64,000 nt of DNA from Phenylobacterium immobile (ATCC 35973) (GTDB lineage: Bacteria > Pseudomonadota > Alphaproteobacteria > Caulobacterales > Caulobacteraceae): the NCBI RefSeq assembly GCF_001375595.1, contig NZ_CVJQ01000001.1, forward strand, positions 1,302,001 to 1,366,000. Direction: 5' to 3'. The notes under the pieces are model-generated. The model was not told the DNA's origin. It ran no database searches and saw only the letters and a list, made by a program, of their open reading frames with translations. Made by a program: the position numbers and the translations under genes. The first letter of the stretch is position 1; each line of letters begins with the position of its first letter. Shown here piece by piece: positions 8,547 through 17,914 of the stretch.

Positions 8547-9362
8547 ATGACCGAAGCTTCCATCGCGCCCGCCCCCTTGAAGGCCAGCGGGGCCTTCTAC
8601 GTCGAGACCGTGACCTGGGTTCAGCATTGGACCGACAGCCTGTTCTCGTTCCGCACGACCCGCGACCCGGGCCTGCGCTTCTCGTCCGGCCAGTTCGTCA
8701 TGGTCGGCCTGATGAAAGAGGACGGAAAGCCGCTGGTCCGCGCCTATTCGATCGCCAGCCCGGCTTGGCACGAGGAATTGGAGTTCTATTCGATCAAGGT
8801 GCCGGACGGCCCCCTAACCTCGCGCCTGCAGAAGATTCAGGTCGGTGACCAGGTGCTGATCGGTCGCAAGCCCACCGGCACCCTCGTGCTCGACGGCCTG
8901 AAGCCCGGTAAGCGGCTCTACATGCTGGGCACGGGCACGGGCCTGGCGCCCTGGCTGTCGCTGGCCCGCGACCCGGAAGTCTATGAGCGCTTCGACGAGG
9001 TCATAGTCACCCACACGGTGCGCGAGATCGCCGACCTCAACTATCGCGAGCTGCTTGGCCACGAGCTCAACAACGACGAGATCCTGGGCGAATTGATCGA
9101 CGGCAAGCTGCGCTACTATCCCAGCGTCACCCGCGAGGAATTCGTCAACAAGGGGCGGATCACCGACCTGATCACTTCAGGAAAGCTGTTCGCCGACCTG
9201 GGCGTGCCGGAGCCGGACCCCGCGGTCGATCGTTTCATGATGTGCGGCGGCCCCTCGGTGCTCGCCGATCTGAAGCAGATCCTGCTGGATCGCGGCTACG
9301 AAGAAGGCTCGCTCGCCAGCCCTGGCGACTTCGTCCTCGAGAAGGCTTTCGTCGAGACCTGA
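8547..9362 (+). CDS. fpr: Ferredoxin--NADP(+) reductase
   Basis: A 271-residue flavoprotein of the bacterial FPR type that passes electrons between NADPH and ferredoxin or flavodoxin. The FAD-binding motif RAYSIAS is near residue 72 and the pyridine-nucleotide motif GTGTGLAPWLS near residue 132. MMCGGPSVL and the C-terminal FVLEKAFVET complete the family pattern. It follows the APS reductase gene on the same strand but beyond a terminator, so it may be read partly independently. Because no CysJ is present, supply of electrons to sulfite reductase through ferredoxin is a sensible inference. Confidence 0.92.
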   Translation: MTEASIAPAPLKASGAFYVETVTWVQHWTDSLFSFRTTRDPGLRFSSGQFVMVGLMKEDGKPLVRAYSIASPAWHEELEFYSIKVPDGPLTSRLQKIQVGDQVLIGRKPTGTLVLDGLKPGKRLYMLGTGTGLAPWLSLARDPEVYERFDEVIVTHTVREIADLNYRELLGHELNNDEILGELIDGKLRYYPSVTREEFVNKGRITDLITSGKLFADLGVPEPDPAVDRFMMCGGPSVLADLKQILLDRGYEEGSLASPGDFVLEKAFVET

Positions 9363-9432
9363 CGCGGCGGGCGGCGCGTGAGGCTACACGGGGTGGCGCA
9401 ATCCTGGCTCTCTGTCGGCTGGGGCCGCCGAC

Positions 9433-9915
9433 CTAGGCCGGCGGGCATCCCTTGAAGTCGCCGACCTTCACCGCGCTTAGCTTGGCCATGTTGATCGCGG
9501 TCATCGGCTGCATGGAGCGCGCGCCGGAGCCGGTGAACAGGTCGATCCGCTCGCCCTTGATCGCGCCGCCGATGTCGGAGGCGTACCAGTAGCCGTCGTG
9601 CTTGCCGCCATCGGGCATAGGCAGGCCGACCGTTTCCTTGATGAACAGAATGGAGCGGCGCGGGATCAGGTTGCGGTCCACGGCTACGGTCCGCATCGCC
9701 ACGACTTTGCAGCCTAGCGAGTCCAGGGCGCCCACGCCCTTGGCGCCCGCATGATAGAGGGTGGCTCGCAGATTCCACCCAGGCACGCCTGGGATGGCGC
9801 CCGTGACGACCGACATGATCAGATCGCCTAACGGGTCTTCATTTGCAGCTTGCGCGGAGCTTGCCCCGAGGGCGAACACCGCAAAAGCGGCCAGGGCGGC
9901 GAGGCGGCGTCGCAT
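9433..9915 (-). CDS. Secreted 3D (Asp-Asp-Asp) domain protein
   Basis: A 160-residue protein with a clear signal peptide (RRRLAALAAFAVFALGASSAQA) and a C-terminal 3D domain resembling the barrel of MltA-type lytic transglycosylases. Visible elements are RSILFIKE, YWYASDIGGAIKG and RIDLFTGSG. The first Asp of the 3D set is in ASDIGG, the second in RIDLF; the third is less clear. The likely location is the periplasm with action on peptidoglycan, but the domain alone does not prove lytic activity. It stands alone, convergent with fpr. Confidence 0.75.
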   Translation of the reverse strand: MRRRLAALAAFAVFALGASSAQAANEDPLGDLIMSVVTGAIPGVPGWNLRATLYHAGAKGVGALDSLGCKVVAMRTVAVDRNLIPRRSILFIKETVGLPMPDGGKHDGYWYASDIGGAIKGERIDLFTGSGARSMQPMTAINMAKLSAVKVGDFKGCPPA

Positions 9916-10020
9916 TGACGGCGTCCTCCTTCGTCGTTGAACTGGTGATGGGGTTTGTATCCGGAGTCTGCGCGCGCGGCAACACGCAGCGCCCGTGGGG
10001 CGGGAACACCGGGGGGCAGG

Positions 10021-10599
10021 ATGAAGGTTTATGGCGATTCAATCTCGGGCAACTGCCTGAAGGTGAAATGGACGGCGGAGCTTCTCGGCCGACCGTTCGA
10101 ATGGATCGAAACCGATATCACTAAGGGGGAAAGCCGCACGTCGGCGTTCCTGGCGATCAATCCAGCGGGGCAGGTGCCCACGGTCGTCTTTGACGATGGC
10201 CGTACGCTGGCCCAGTCCAACGCCATCATGTTGCACCTGGCGGAGGGATCGGCCTTGATCCCCGCTGACGCCTACGACCGTGCCCGCATGCTTGAGTGGA
10301 TGTTCTGGGAGCAGTACAGCCACGAGCCGTACGTCGCCGTCGCGCGCTTCAAGGTCGTCTATGAGGGCCTGCCTGTCGCCGATCTTGAGCCGCGCCTGAT
10401 CGAGCGCAGCCATGCGGCTTTCGTACGCCTGGAAACCGGCCTCGCCGACCGCCCCTACCTGGTCGGCGACCATCTCAGTCTCGCCGATGTCGCACTCGTG
10501 GCCTACACTCGGGTCGCCCACGAAGCCGGCTTCGATCTGGCCCAGTATCCACGCGTGAAGACCTGGGTGACGCGCGTCGAGGAGGCCCTTGGCCTATGA
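10021..10599 (+). CDS. Glutathione S-transferase family protein
   Basis: A 192-residue GST. The thioredoxin-fold N-terminal domain opens VYGDSISGNCLKVKW, with serine residues at the usual activation position, followed by INPAGQVPTVVFDDG (cis-proline loop) and LAQSNAIMLHLAE (glutathione gamma-Glu contact). The helical C-terminal domain includes LVGDHLSLADVALVAY. I use the ATG at 10021, directly preceded by the purine-rich GGGGGGCAGG; the frame is open further upstream without a good start. It overlaps the nuclease gene by 4 nt. Confidence 0.88.
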   Translation: MKVYGDSISGNCLKVKWTAELLGRPFEWIETDITKGESRTSAFLAINPAGQVPTVVFDDGRTLAQSNAIMLHLAEGSALIPADAYDRARMLEWMFWEQYSHEPYVAVARFKVVYEGLPVADLEPRLIERSHAAFVRLETGLADRPYLVGDHLSLADVALVAYTRVAHEAGFDLAQYPRVKTWVTRVEEALGL

Positions 10600-11609
10600 G
10601 ATCAAAGGTTCTGACGGCCGCGGCCGCCGCGCTGGCGCTTTCCACGGCGCCGGCCCAGGCCCTGGCGTGGGGTGCTGAAGGCCACCGGATGATCGGCGTC
10701 CTGGCCACCCAGGCGCTCCCGGCCGAGCTGCCGGCCTTTCTGCGTCGCGCCAGCGTCGATGTCGGTGAGCTGTCGCGTGAGCCAGACCGTTCGCGCGGCG
10801 CGGGCAAGCTGCACGATACCGACCGCGACGCCGCGCACTTCGTCGACATTGACGACAACGGGACGGCTTTGGGCGGACCAACGCTCGCGACCATGCCGCC
10901 TTTGCGCTCGGATTATGAGAAGGCCCTGCAGGCCGCAGGCGAAAACAGCTGGAGCGCCGGCTACCTCCCCTACGCCATTCTTGACCGCTACCAGCAACTG
11001 ACCCAGGAGTTCGCTTACTGGCGGGTCCTTCGGGCCGCGGAAGGCCATCGCGCGTGGCGGGCCAATCGCGCCTGGTTCCGCGCCGATCGCATCCGCCGCG
11101 AAGCCTTGATCTTGCGCACGATGGGTGAGCTGTCGCACTTCGTCGGCGACGGCTCCCAGCCGTTGCATGTCACCTCGCACTACAATGGCTGGGGTGATGG
11201 CCCCAACCCTGAGGGCTTCACCAAGGCGCGGATCCACTCGAATTTCGAAGGCGAGTTCGTCGCGGCGAATGTCCGGGCCGCCGCCGTTCGTTCGGCAATG
11301 CCGCCGCCGACCGCGCCAACGGACCAAGCGATCGAGGGCCGGGTCGCGATCTACCTGCAGACGACCAACAGTTTCGTGGCGCCGCTCTATGCATTGGAGA
11401 AGGCTGGCGGTTTCGCGGCGGGAGACGCGCGCGGCGCCGAGTTTGTCACCGGCCGCATGGCCGTTGGCGCAGCCGCGCTGCGCGATCTCGTGACCCTGGC
11501 CTGGGCGCAAAGCCTGAACAACAAGGTTGGCTGGAAGCCGCCGGTTGCGGTCGGCGATGTGGTCTCTGGGAAGATCAATCCTTATCCGGTGCTCTACGGT
11601 ACGGATTAA
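10596..11609 (+). CDS. Secreted S1/P1-type nuclease
   Basis: A 337-residue zinc-dependent single-strand nuclease. The signal peptide ends at ALA, leaving a mature N-terminus WGAEGHRMIG whose Trp25 and His30 are the classic first zinc ligands of the family. Further ligands are in AHFVDID and in the HFVGDGSQPLHV segment, with HSNFEGEFV near residue 211. The length is somewhat above the fungal enzymes. It should act in the periplasm or outside the cell on RNA and single-stranded DNA. The ATGA overlap with the GST gene and the TAATG overlap with the Nudix gene suggest one transcript. Confidence 0.9.
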   Translation: MRSKVLTAAAAALALSTAPAQALAWGAEGHRMIGVLATQALPAELPAFLRRASVDVGELSREPDRSRGAGKLHDTDRDAAHFVDIDDNGTALGGPTLATMPPLRSDYEKALQAAGENSWSAGYLPYAILDRYQQLTQEFAYWRVLRAAEGHRAWRANRAWFRADRIRREALILRTMGELSHFVGDGSQPLHVTSHYNGWGDGPNPEGFTKARIHSNFEGEFVAANVRAAAVRSAMPPPTAPTDQAIEGRVAIYLQTTNSFVAPLYALEKAGGFAAGDARGAEFVTGRMAVGAAALRDLVTLAWAQSLNNKVGWKPPVAVGDVVSGKINPYPVLYGTD

Positions 11610-12055
11610 TGGTGGGTCCCCAGTTTGGCGCGCCCGTTGATGGCCTGATCTACGCCGACCGACCGGCGGCCTTCGGTCTTGCGGTCAAGAACGGCCTGAT
11701 CGCGCTCGTCGAGGTCAAGAAGCCGCGGCAGGCGGCCTGGGTCGATCTGCCGGGCGGCGCGATCGATGGCGATGAGACCGCGCAAACCGCTGTCGAGCGC
11801 GAATTTGGGGAGGAGACGGGCCTCCTGGTGGCGGCTGATGAGCCTTTCGCCTTCGCTGACCAGCGCTTCCGGAACACTGATGGAGCAGCCTTTAATAACC
11901 GCGGCGTATTCTTTCAGGTCGAGGTTCACGGCGAGGATGCGGGTCTTAAGATCGAGGTCGACCACACCCTGATCTGGTTGAGGCCGGAAGCGGCCTTGCG
12001 TCGCCTGCGCCACGAGGCTCACGCCTGGGCAGTGACCGCCTGGATGCGTCTCTAG
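11609..12055 (+). CDS. Nudix hydrolase
   Basis: A 148-residue pyrophosphohydrolase with an exact Nudix box, G-x5-E-x7-R-E-F-x-E-E-x-G-L, at about residues 51-73 (starting GAIDGDE). It hydrolyses some nucleoside diphosphate-linked substrate; which one cannot be told from the box. The start ATG shares its A with the stop of the nuclease gene. The stop codon overlaps the stop of the convergent resolvase-like gene. Confidence 0.92.
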   Translation: MVGPQFGAPVDGLIYADRPAAFGLAVKNGLIALVEVKKPRQAAWVDLPGGAIDGDETAQTAVEREFGEETGLLVAADEPFAFADQRFRNTDGAAFNNRGVFFQVEVHGEDAGLKIEVDHTLIWLRPEAALRRLRHEAHAWAVTAWMRL

Positions 12056-12534
12056 GCGTCGGCCCTCAGCTTGCGCCACACGGTCATCCGCGACACGCCC
12101 AGGCGGCGCGCGATTTCCACCGGGCCGACGCCGGCGCGTTGAAGTTCGCGAATTTCGCTGGCCGGCGCACGGCGGCGCGCACTGAACGCCGGTTCCGCCG
12201 ACGCCAGCACCTGCAGCACCGCCAGCATGGCGCGGCCCTCTGCGTCAGCGTTGCTCACGCCTTCTTTCAGCGCCTCGACCGTGGCGCCGCGGCTATCCAG
12301 TCGCCGCAGCACGTCAAGCATGGCGTGTGCGGAGCGGCCCAGGCTGGCCAGGCGCGCCACCACCAGCTGGTCGCCTTCGCCGATGAAATCCAGGATGGAA
12401 TCCAGCGCCGCGGTCTCGTCCTGGCAGCCGTCCGGCTCCTCGGCGCGAACCACGTGACAGCCCGCCGCCTTCAGCGTCGCGGTGTCCTCAGCGGAGGCTG
12501 CATCGCGCAGCCTGACGTAACCAATACGCAGCAT
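12052..12534 (-). CDS. Resolvase-like protein with degenerate active site and C-terminal HTH
   Basis: A 160-residue protein with the fold pattern of small serine recombinases (N-terminal domain about 1-115, long E-like helix, C-terminal helix-turn-helix VGPVEIARRLGVSRMTVWRKL). Resolvases start with YxRVST; here the matching stretch is GYVRLRD, so the nucleophilic serine is replaced. The conserved KLDRLGR becomes RLASLGR, losing the Asp and first Arg but keeping the second Arg. Strand transfer is therefore unlikely, and a DNA-binding regulatory role is my inference. In-frame ATG 12561 and TTG 12609 are alternative starts; 12534 gives the normal family N-terminus. Confidence 0.75.
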   Translation of the reverse strand: MLRIGYVRLRDAASAEDTATLKAAGCHVVRAEEPDGCQDETAALDSILDFIGEGDQLVVARLASLGRSAHAMLDVLRRLDSRGATVEALKEGVSNADAEGRAMLAVLQVLASAEPAFSARRRAPASEIRELQRAGVGPVEIARRLGVSRMTVWRKLRADA

Positions 12535-12680
12535 CCCCGTCGCCTTCGAGAAACTCGGCATCGGCACACCCGACTGCGAACGTTTGTCAAACGCAGGGCT
12601 CTGCGCCAAGGGGGCGACAGGTTAAATCTCCGCAATAATTTTCCAAAACCGCATGATCTGACGGTCTTGTGAAGCTCGGA

Positions 12681-13232
12681 TCACGCGGCGCCGCGCGCGA
12701 TGTTAGAAAAACTCTCCGCACGTCGCCTAAGGATGAATTCGCGATCGATGCTCGTTCCGACCTGGAATCCATACTCGCCAACCTTTTCAAATCCGGCGCG
12801 TGCGTAGAAGCGCTGCGCCCCGAAGTTTTCGGACCAGACACCGATCCAGACATCGCGCGAGCCGCCCCTCTGCAACCAGTCGATTGCTGTGTTGAACAAT
12901 CGTCCGCCAACGCCGGCGCCTTGTGCGGCGGGGTGGAGATAGATCCTCTTGAGCTCTCCGCATTGGGCGGTGACCTCGTCATGGGGCAGGGCGCATGGTC
13001 CCGCCAGGGCGTAGCCTACGGCCGCGCCGCCCTGTTCAGCCAGCCATACCGCTTGCGCGGGATCTGCAAGGTCGGCGAGGGCGCGGGCCACGCCGTGGCT
13101 GCGCGCCAGAAACGCGGTCAAGTCTCGCGGTGCGTAGAGGTGGCCGAACGTCAGTTGAAAGGTTTCGGCGCCAATTTCCGCGACGACCTGGGCGTCTTCG
13201 GCGCTGGCGCGGCGCAGCGTGATGTCGCTCAT
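12681..13232 (-). CDS. GNAT-family N-acetyltransferase
   Basis: A 183-residue acetyl-CoA-dependent acetyltransferase. The central strand ELKRIYLHPAAQGAGVGGRLF carries the Q-x-x-G-x-G acetyl-CoA pyrophosphate loop (about residues 93-112), followed by WIGVWSENFGAQRFYARAGFEKVGEY, typical of the C-terminal GNAT half. The acceptor is unknown. It is divergent from a histone-deacetylase-like gene only 24 nt away. Confidence 0.9.
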   Translation of the reverse strand: MSDITLRRASAEDAQVVAEIGAETFQLTFGHLYAPRDLTAFLARSHGVARALADLADPAQAVWLAEQGGAAVGYALAGPCALPHDEVTAQCGELKRIYLHPAAQGAGVGGRLFNTAIDWLQRGGSRDVWIGVWSENFGAQRFYARAGFEKVGEYGFQVGTSIDREFILRRRAESFSNIARGAA

Positions 13233-13256
13233 CGCGGTTCCGATCTAGGGTAGGGC

Positions 13257-14186
<930 letters not shown>

Positions 14187-14244
14187 GCCTCAACGGAATC
14201 GCCGTAACCTCGGCGCCCGAGAACACATCATCGATGGCCCGCAC

Positions 14245-14838
14245 TTGACTGAAAGCCTTGCTTCCCGACCGGGCGCCATCATCCTGGCGCGGCACGGCGA
14301 GCCGGCGATTTCGCGCAAGGTGATCCTCACTGCCTCCGAATACGCGCGTTTCTGGGCGGACTACGAGACTCGTGGGCTTCTGTCGGGCCAGAGCCCGCCG
14401 CCGCTTCTGACGTCCAGCGCCGCCGGCGCCGGCGTCATGATCTCTTCGATCCGCCCGCGCGCGATCGAAAGCGCCCTGGCGGTGGACGCCACCCGCGATT
14501 TTGCGCGCGAACCAATTCTGATCGAAGCGCCGCTTCCCCCGCCGCCTTTCCCCCCTTGGGTCCGTCTCTCGCCGAAGATCTGGGGCTTCCTATCCAGGTT
14601 CTGGTGGTGGTTCTTCAACCACCACGCCGGCCAGGAGAGCCGCGTTCAGGCTGAGGCCCGCGCCGACCAGGCGGCGCAGATGCTGATCGCCCGCGCCGAG
14701 GCAGGACAGGACGTGGTGGTCCTGGCCCATGGCTTCTTCAACTTCATGATCGGCCGCGCGCTCAAGGGCCGGGGCTGGCGCATGACGGCCAGCGAAGGCT
14801 TCCGATACTGGTCGACTCGCCGCTTCGAACTCGACTAG
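14245..14838 (+). CDS. Histidine phosphatase (phosphoglycerate mutase-like) family protein
   Basis: A roughly 197-residue protein with the catalytic motif LARHGEP near its N-terminus and a second histidine in VVLAHGFFNFMIG near the C-terminus, as in the histidine phosphatase superfamily. The substrate-binding arginine of the usual S-x-x-x-R is plausibly in ISSIRPRAIESA. No ATG lies close before the RHG motif; TTG at 14245 is the best visible start and remains uncertain. An insert rich in Pro, Phe and Trp (PPPPFPPW to FWWWFFNHH, about residues 95-130) looks like an amphipathic or membrane-contacting segment and is unusual. It is convergent with and overlaps the RHH gene by 4 nt. Confidence 0.75.
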   Translation: MTESLASRPGAIILARHGEPAISRKVILTASEYARFWADYETRGLLSGQSPPPLLTSSAAGAGVMISSIRPRAIESALAVDATRDFAREPILIEAPLPPPPFPPWVRLSPKIWGFLSRFWWWFFNHHAGQESRVQAEARADQAAQMLIARAEAGQDVVVLAHGFFNFMIGRALKGRGWRMTASEGFRYWSTRRFELD

Positions 14839-15050
14839 TTCTTCGCGAAATTGAGCGCCGCGATCCGGCAGGCCGACGCTAGTGGGCGCTCTCCACGATT
14901 GCGATCCAGGCCGGCGACAAGAGCCGAAAGACTTTGTCCGCGACGACCAGCCTCGGCCTCCAGCACCGCCCAGAATTCCGGCTCGAGCGCGATGGAGGTC
15001 GCGTGACCGGCGAGCGAGAGAGATCGCTTCTTCAGGCCGCCGGCGCTCAT
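14835..15050 (-). CDS. Ribbon-helix-helix domain protein
   Basis: A 71-residue protein with a beta strand (LKKRSLSLAGHATSIALE) followed by two helices (EFWAVLEAEAGRRGQSLSALV), the pattern of the RHH_4 family of small DNA-binding proteins. Its start overlaps the stop of the DUF4169 gene by 3 nt, so the pair is translationally coupled. Its DNA target is unknown. Confidence 0.85.
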   Translation of the reverse strand: MSAGGLKKRSLSLAGHATSIALEPEFWAVLEAEAGRRGQSLSALVAGLDRNRGERPLASACRIAALNFAKN

Positions 15051-15220
15051 TCGCGCTTCTTGCCTTCGAGGTCGCGCGCGGCGCGCTCCGTCTCGGCCTG
15101 CGCCCTTGACCGGTCTGCCTTGCCCAGCCCGAACCTGGCGCGGTTCTCGACCGCCCTAGACTTGGCCTGCGCCTTATCGCGCGCCTTGCGGGCACGGTTC
15201 AGATTGATCGGCTCGGCCAA
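15047..15220 (-). CDS. DUF4169 family protein, TTG start
   Basis: A 57-residue, very basic and charged helical protein (AEPINLNRARKARDKAQAKS and onward), matching DUF4169. There is no ATG or GTG. The TTG at 15220-15218 is preceded by GGAGGCGACC with ideal spacing, which fixes the start. It is followed by the RHH gene with a 4-nt overlap, an arrangement I recall from other alphaproteobacteria. Function unknown; its basic helix could bind nucleic acid or ribosomes, which is only a guess. Confidence 0.8.
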   Translation of the reverse strand: MAEPINLNRARKARDKAQAKSRAVENRARFGLGKADRSRAQAETERAARDLEGKKRE

Positions 15221-15307
15221 AGGTCGCCTCCAGTTTCGTAGCTCGGCTGTTGAAACCCTAGCGCAGGTCGCGGGTTTTCCCGGTCCAACCGAAATGGAGA
15301 CGGAAAG

Positions 15308-15544
15308 ATGATCCAATCCTCGGAAATTCGCGAGCACATGGAAGTTGTGGGTTCTGACGGCGGCCACGTCGGCCGGGTCGACCACCTGAAGGGCTCCGAG
15401 ATCGAACTGGCCAAGTTCGACTTCGGCGGCGGCCTGAAGCACCACATGATTCCGGTCAGTTGGATTGATTACGTGGAGGACGACAAGCTCGTGCTTGATC
15501 GTTCGGAAGATGCGGCCAAGTCCCAGTGGAGCGAAAAGCACTAA
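15308..15544 (+). CDS. DUF2171 domain protein
   Basis: A 78-residue soluble protein of the DUF2171 family, recognisable from EHMEVVGSDGGHVGRVDHL and the WIDYVEDDKLVL strand, a PRC-barrel-like beta arrangement. It is preceded by GGAAAG before its ATG and stands alone between divergent and convergent genes. Relatives are often stress-linked, but no function can be read here. Confidence 0.85.
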   Translation: MIQSSEIREHMEVVGSDGGHVGRVDHLKGSEIELAKFDFGGGLKHHMIPVSWIDYVEDDKLVLDRSEDAAKSQWSEKH

Positions 15545-15558
15545 GGGACCTGATCGAG

Positions 15559-15588
15559 GCTCCGCTTGGTCATTGACCAAGCTGGAGC
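15559..15588. terminator. Strong hairpin between convergent DUF2171 and aminotransferase genes
   Basis: GCTCC-GCTTGGTC (15559-15571) pairs with GACCAAGC-T-GGAGC (15575-15588), a 13-bp stem with one bulged T and a 3-nt loop. There is no T-run on either side. Its position between convergent genes suggests a bidirectional terminator or transcript-end stabiliser. Confidence 0.5.
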
Positions 15589-15647
15589 GGGCAGGAGGCG
15601 CGGCCGCCGCAAGGTGACCGCGCCTTCGCGCGTTTAGTCCTCCGTCC

Positions 15648-16892
<1,245 letters not shown>

Positions 16893-17020
16893 TTAGCCCA
16901 AGCTGCAGGTCGCGGGAACCCGCCCGGTGGGTTTTAGGGCGCCGTTTTCGACACAGCCGGAAAATGCCGGTCTGAACGTGGCTTGACCGCCACGCGCGGA
17001 ACGGCGACCTCACGCTCCTT

Positions 17021-17722
17021 ATGCGCCGGCTACTTGCGTTCCTGACCAACCTCGACGCCCAGGCGTGGCGCGCGCTCCTGGTGTCGTTCGTCCTGTTCGG
17101 CGGCGTAGGCGTCGTATTCCTGTTTGGCGCCCAGGTGTTGGGCTTCAACGGCGAAGCGACGGTCGAACAGTGGCTCGGCGCGGCGTCCGGTCCGTGGTCG
17201 CTGCCCGTCGCCATCGTGGCCTTCGCCGCCCTGGCCTTCATCGGCGTGCCTCAGTTTATGCTCATCGCCGCCGCCGTCGTCGCTTTCGGCCCGTGGCTCG
17301 GTTTCGCGTACAGCTGGATTGGCACGTTGGTCTCCGCCCTGATCGGCTTCATCCTGGGCCGGACAGCGGGCGAGCGGGCGTTGCAGCGGTTCTCAGGCGA
17401 CGGTGTGCGACGCTTCTTGGCCCTGGTCGGCCGCAACGGCTTCCTGGCCAGCTTCATTGTGCGATTAGCGCCATCAGCGCCCTTCATTGTCGTCAACATG
17501 GCCGCGGGCGTCACCCCGATGCGCGCCCGGGATTTCGTCTCTGGGACGGCGCTGGGCATCATCCCCAAGATCGCGCTGACGGCTTTCGCCGGGAACTCCA
17601 TCGCTCGCATGTTCCGCGGCGAGGCGGGGCCGGACGCCCTGTGGCTCGCGCTGGCCGCAGCCGCCTGGATCGTCATCGCCTGGTGCGCGGCGCGTTGGCT
17701 GAAGGCTCGCTCCCGCGACTGA
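17021..17722 (+). CDS. TVP38/TMEM64-type (VTT domain) integral membrane protein
   Basis: A 233-residue inner-membrane protein with about six hydrophobic segments. Landmarks are the reentrant-like IGVPQFMLIAAAVVAFGPWLGF and GRNGFLASFIVRLAPSAPFIVVNMAAGV, the signature of the VTT/SNARE-associated (DedA-like) superfamily. The arginine in FIVRLAP and the proline-rich loop match the proposed transport region. DedA relatives support envelope homeostasis and lipid-carrier recycling; the substrate here is unknown. Confidence 0.87.
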   Translation: MRRLLAFLTNLDAQAWRALLVSFVLFGGVGVVFLFGAQVLGFNGEATVEQWLGAASGPWSLPVAIVAFAALAFIGVPQFMLIAAAVVAFGPWLGFAYSWIGTLVSALIGFILGRTAGERALQRFSGDGVRRFLALVGRNGFLASFIVRLAPSAPFIVVNMAAGVTPMRARDFVSGTALGIIPKIALTAFAGNSIARMFRGEAGPDALWLALAAAAWIVIAWCAARWLKARSRD

Positions 17723-17762
17723 CGCCTTGCGAGACGAGGCGGATTTGGCTATCTCCAAGGCC

Positions 17763-17840
17763 ATGTGCGCGATCCGCGATAGCCTGCTTCTTCTTCCGCT
17801 GGGGCTTAGCCGCCCCTGGGCGCCTCTCCAGGCTGCGTGA
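17763..17840 (+). CDS. Leucine-rich leader peptide of leuA (putative leuL)
   Basis: A 25-codon open frame between the VTT gene and leuA, starting at ATG 17763 and ending at TGA 17838. It encodes MCAIRDSLLLLPLGL followed by ten more residues: seven leucines of 25, four of them consecutive. Four of the seven leucine codons are CTT, which is much less used than CTG in neighbouring genes. AAGG lies 2 nt before the ATG, closer than ideal. A short Leu-rich frame immediately upstream of the first leucine biosynthesis gene is the classic layout of ribosome-mediated attenuation. Expression is not shown by sequence alone. Confidence 0.65.
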   Translation: MCAIRDSLLLLPLGLSRPWAPLQAA

Positions 17841-17901
17841 CTTCGCGGCCGGGCGTTCAGGGGACTCTAACGTCACCCACGCCTGCGCCAACCCCGCGAA
17901 G
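17841..17901 (+). promoter_or_regulatory. Inverted repeat between leader peptide and leuA
   Basis: CTTCGCGG (17841-17848), starting at the nucleotide after the leader stop, is a perfect complement of CCGCGAAG (17894-17901). The second arm overlaps the purine stretch GAAGAAAG just before leuA (ATG 17915). Inside, GGCG-TT-CAGG and CCTG-CGCC can form a competing stem. There is no T-run, so control may act on leuA translation rather than by termination. Confidence 0.5.
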
Positions 17902-17914
17902 AAAGTCACCTTAG

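Noticed and set aside
16910..16940. GCGGGAACCCGC and AACCC/GGGTTTT hairpins between aminotransferase and VTT genes
   Set aside because: Short and only a four-T run; it lies in a divergent promoter region where a terminator is not expected.
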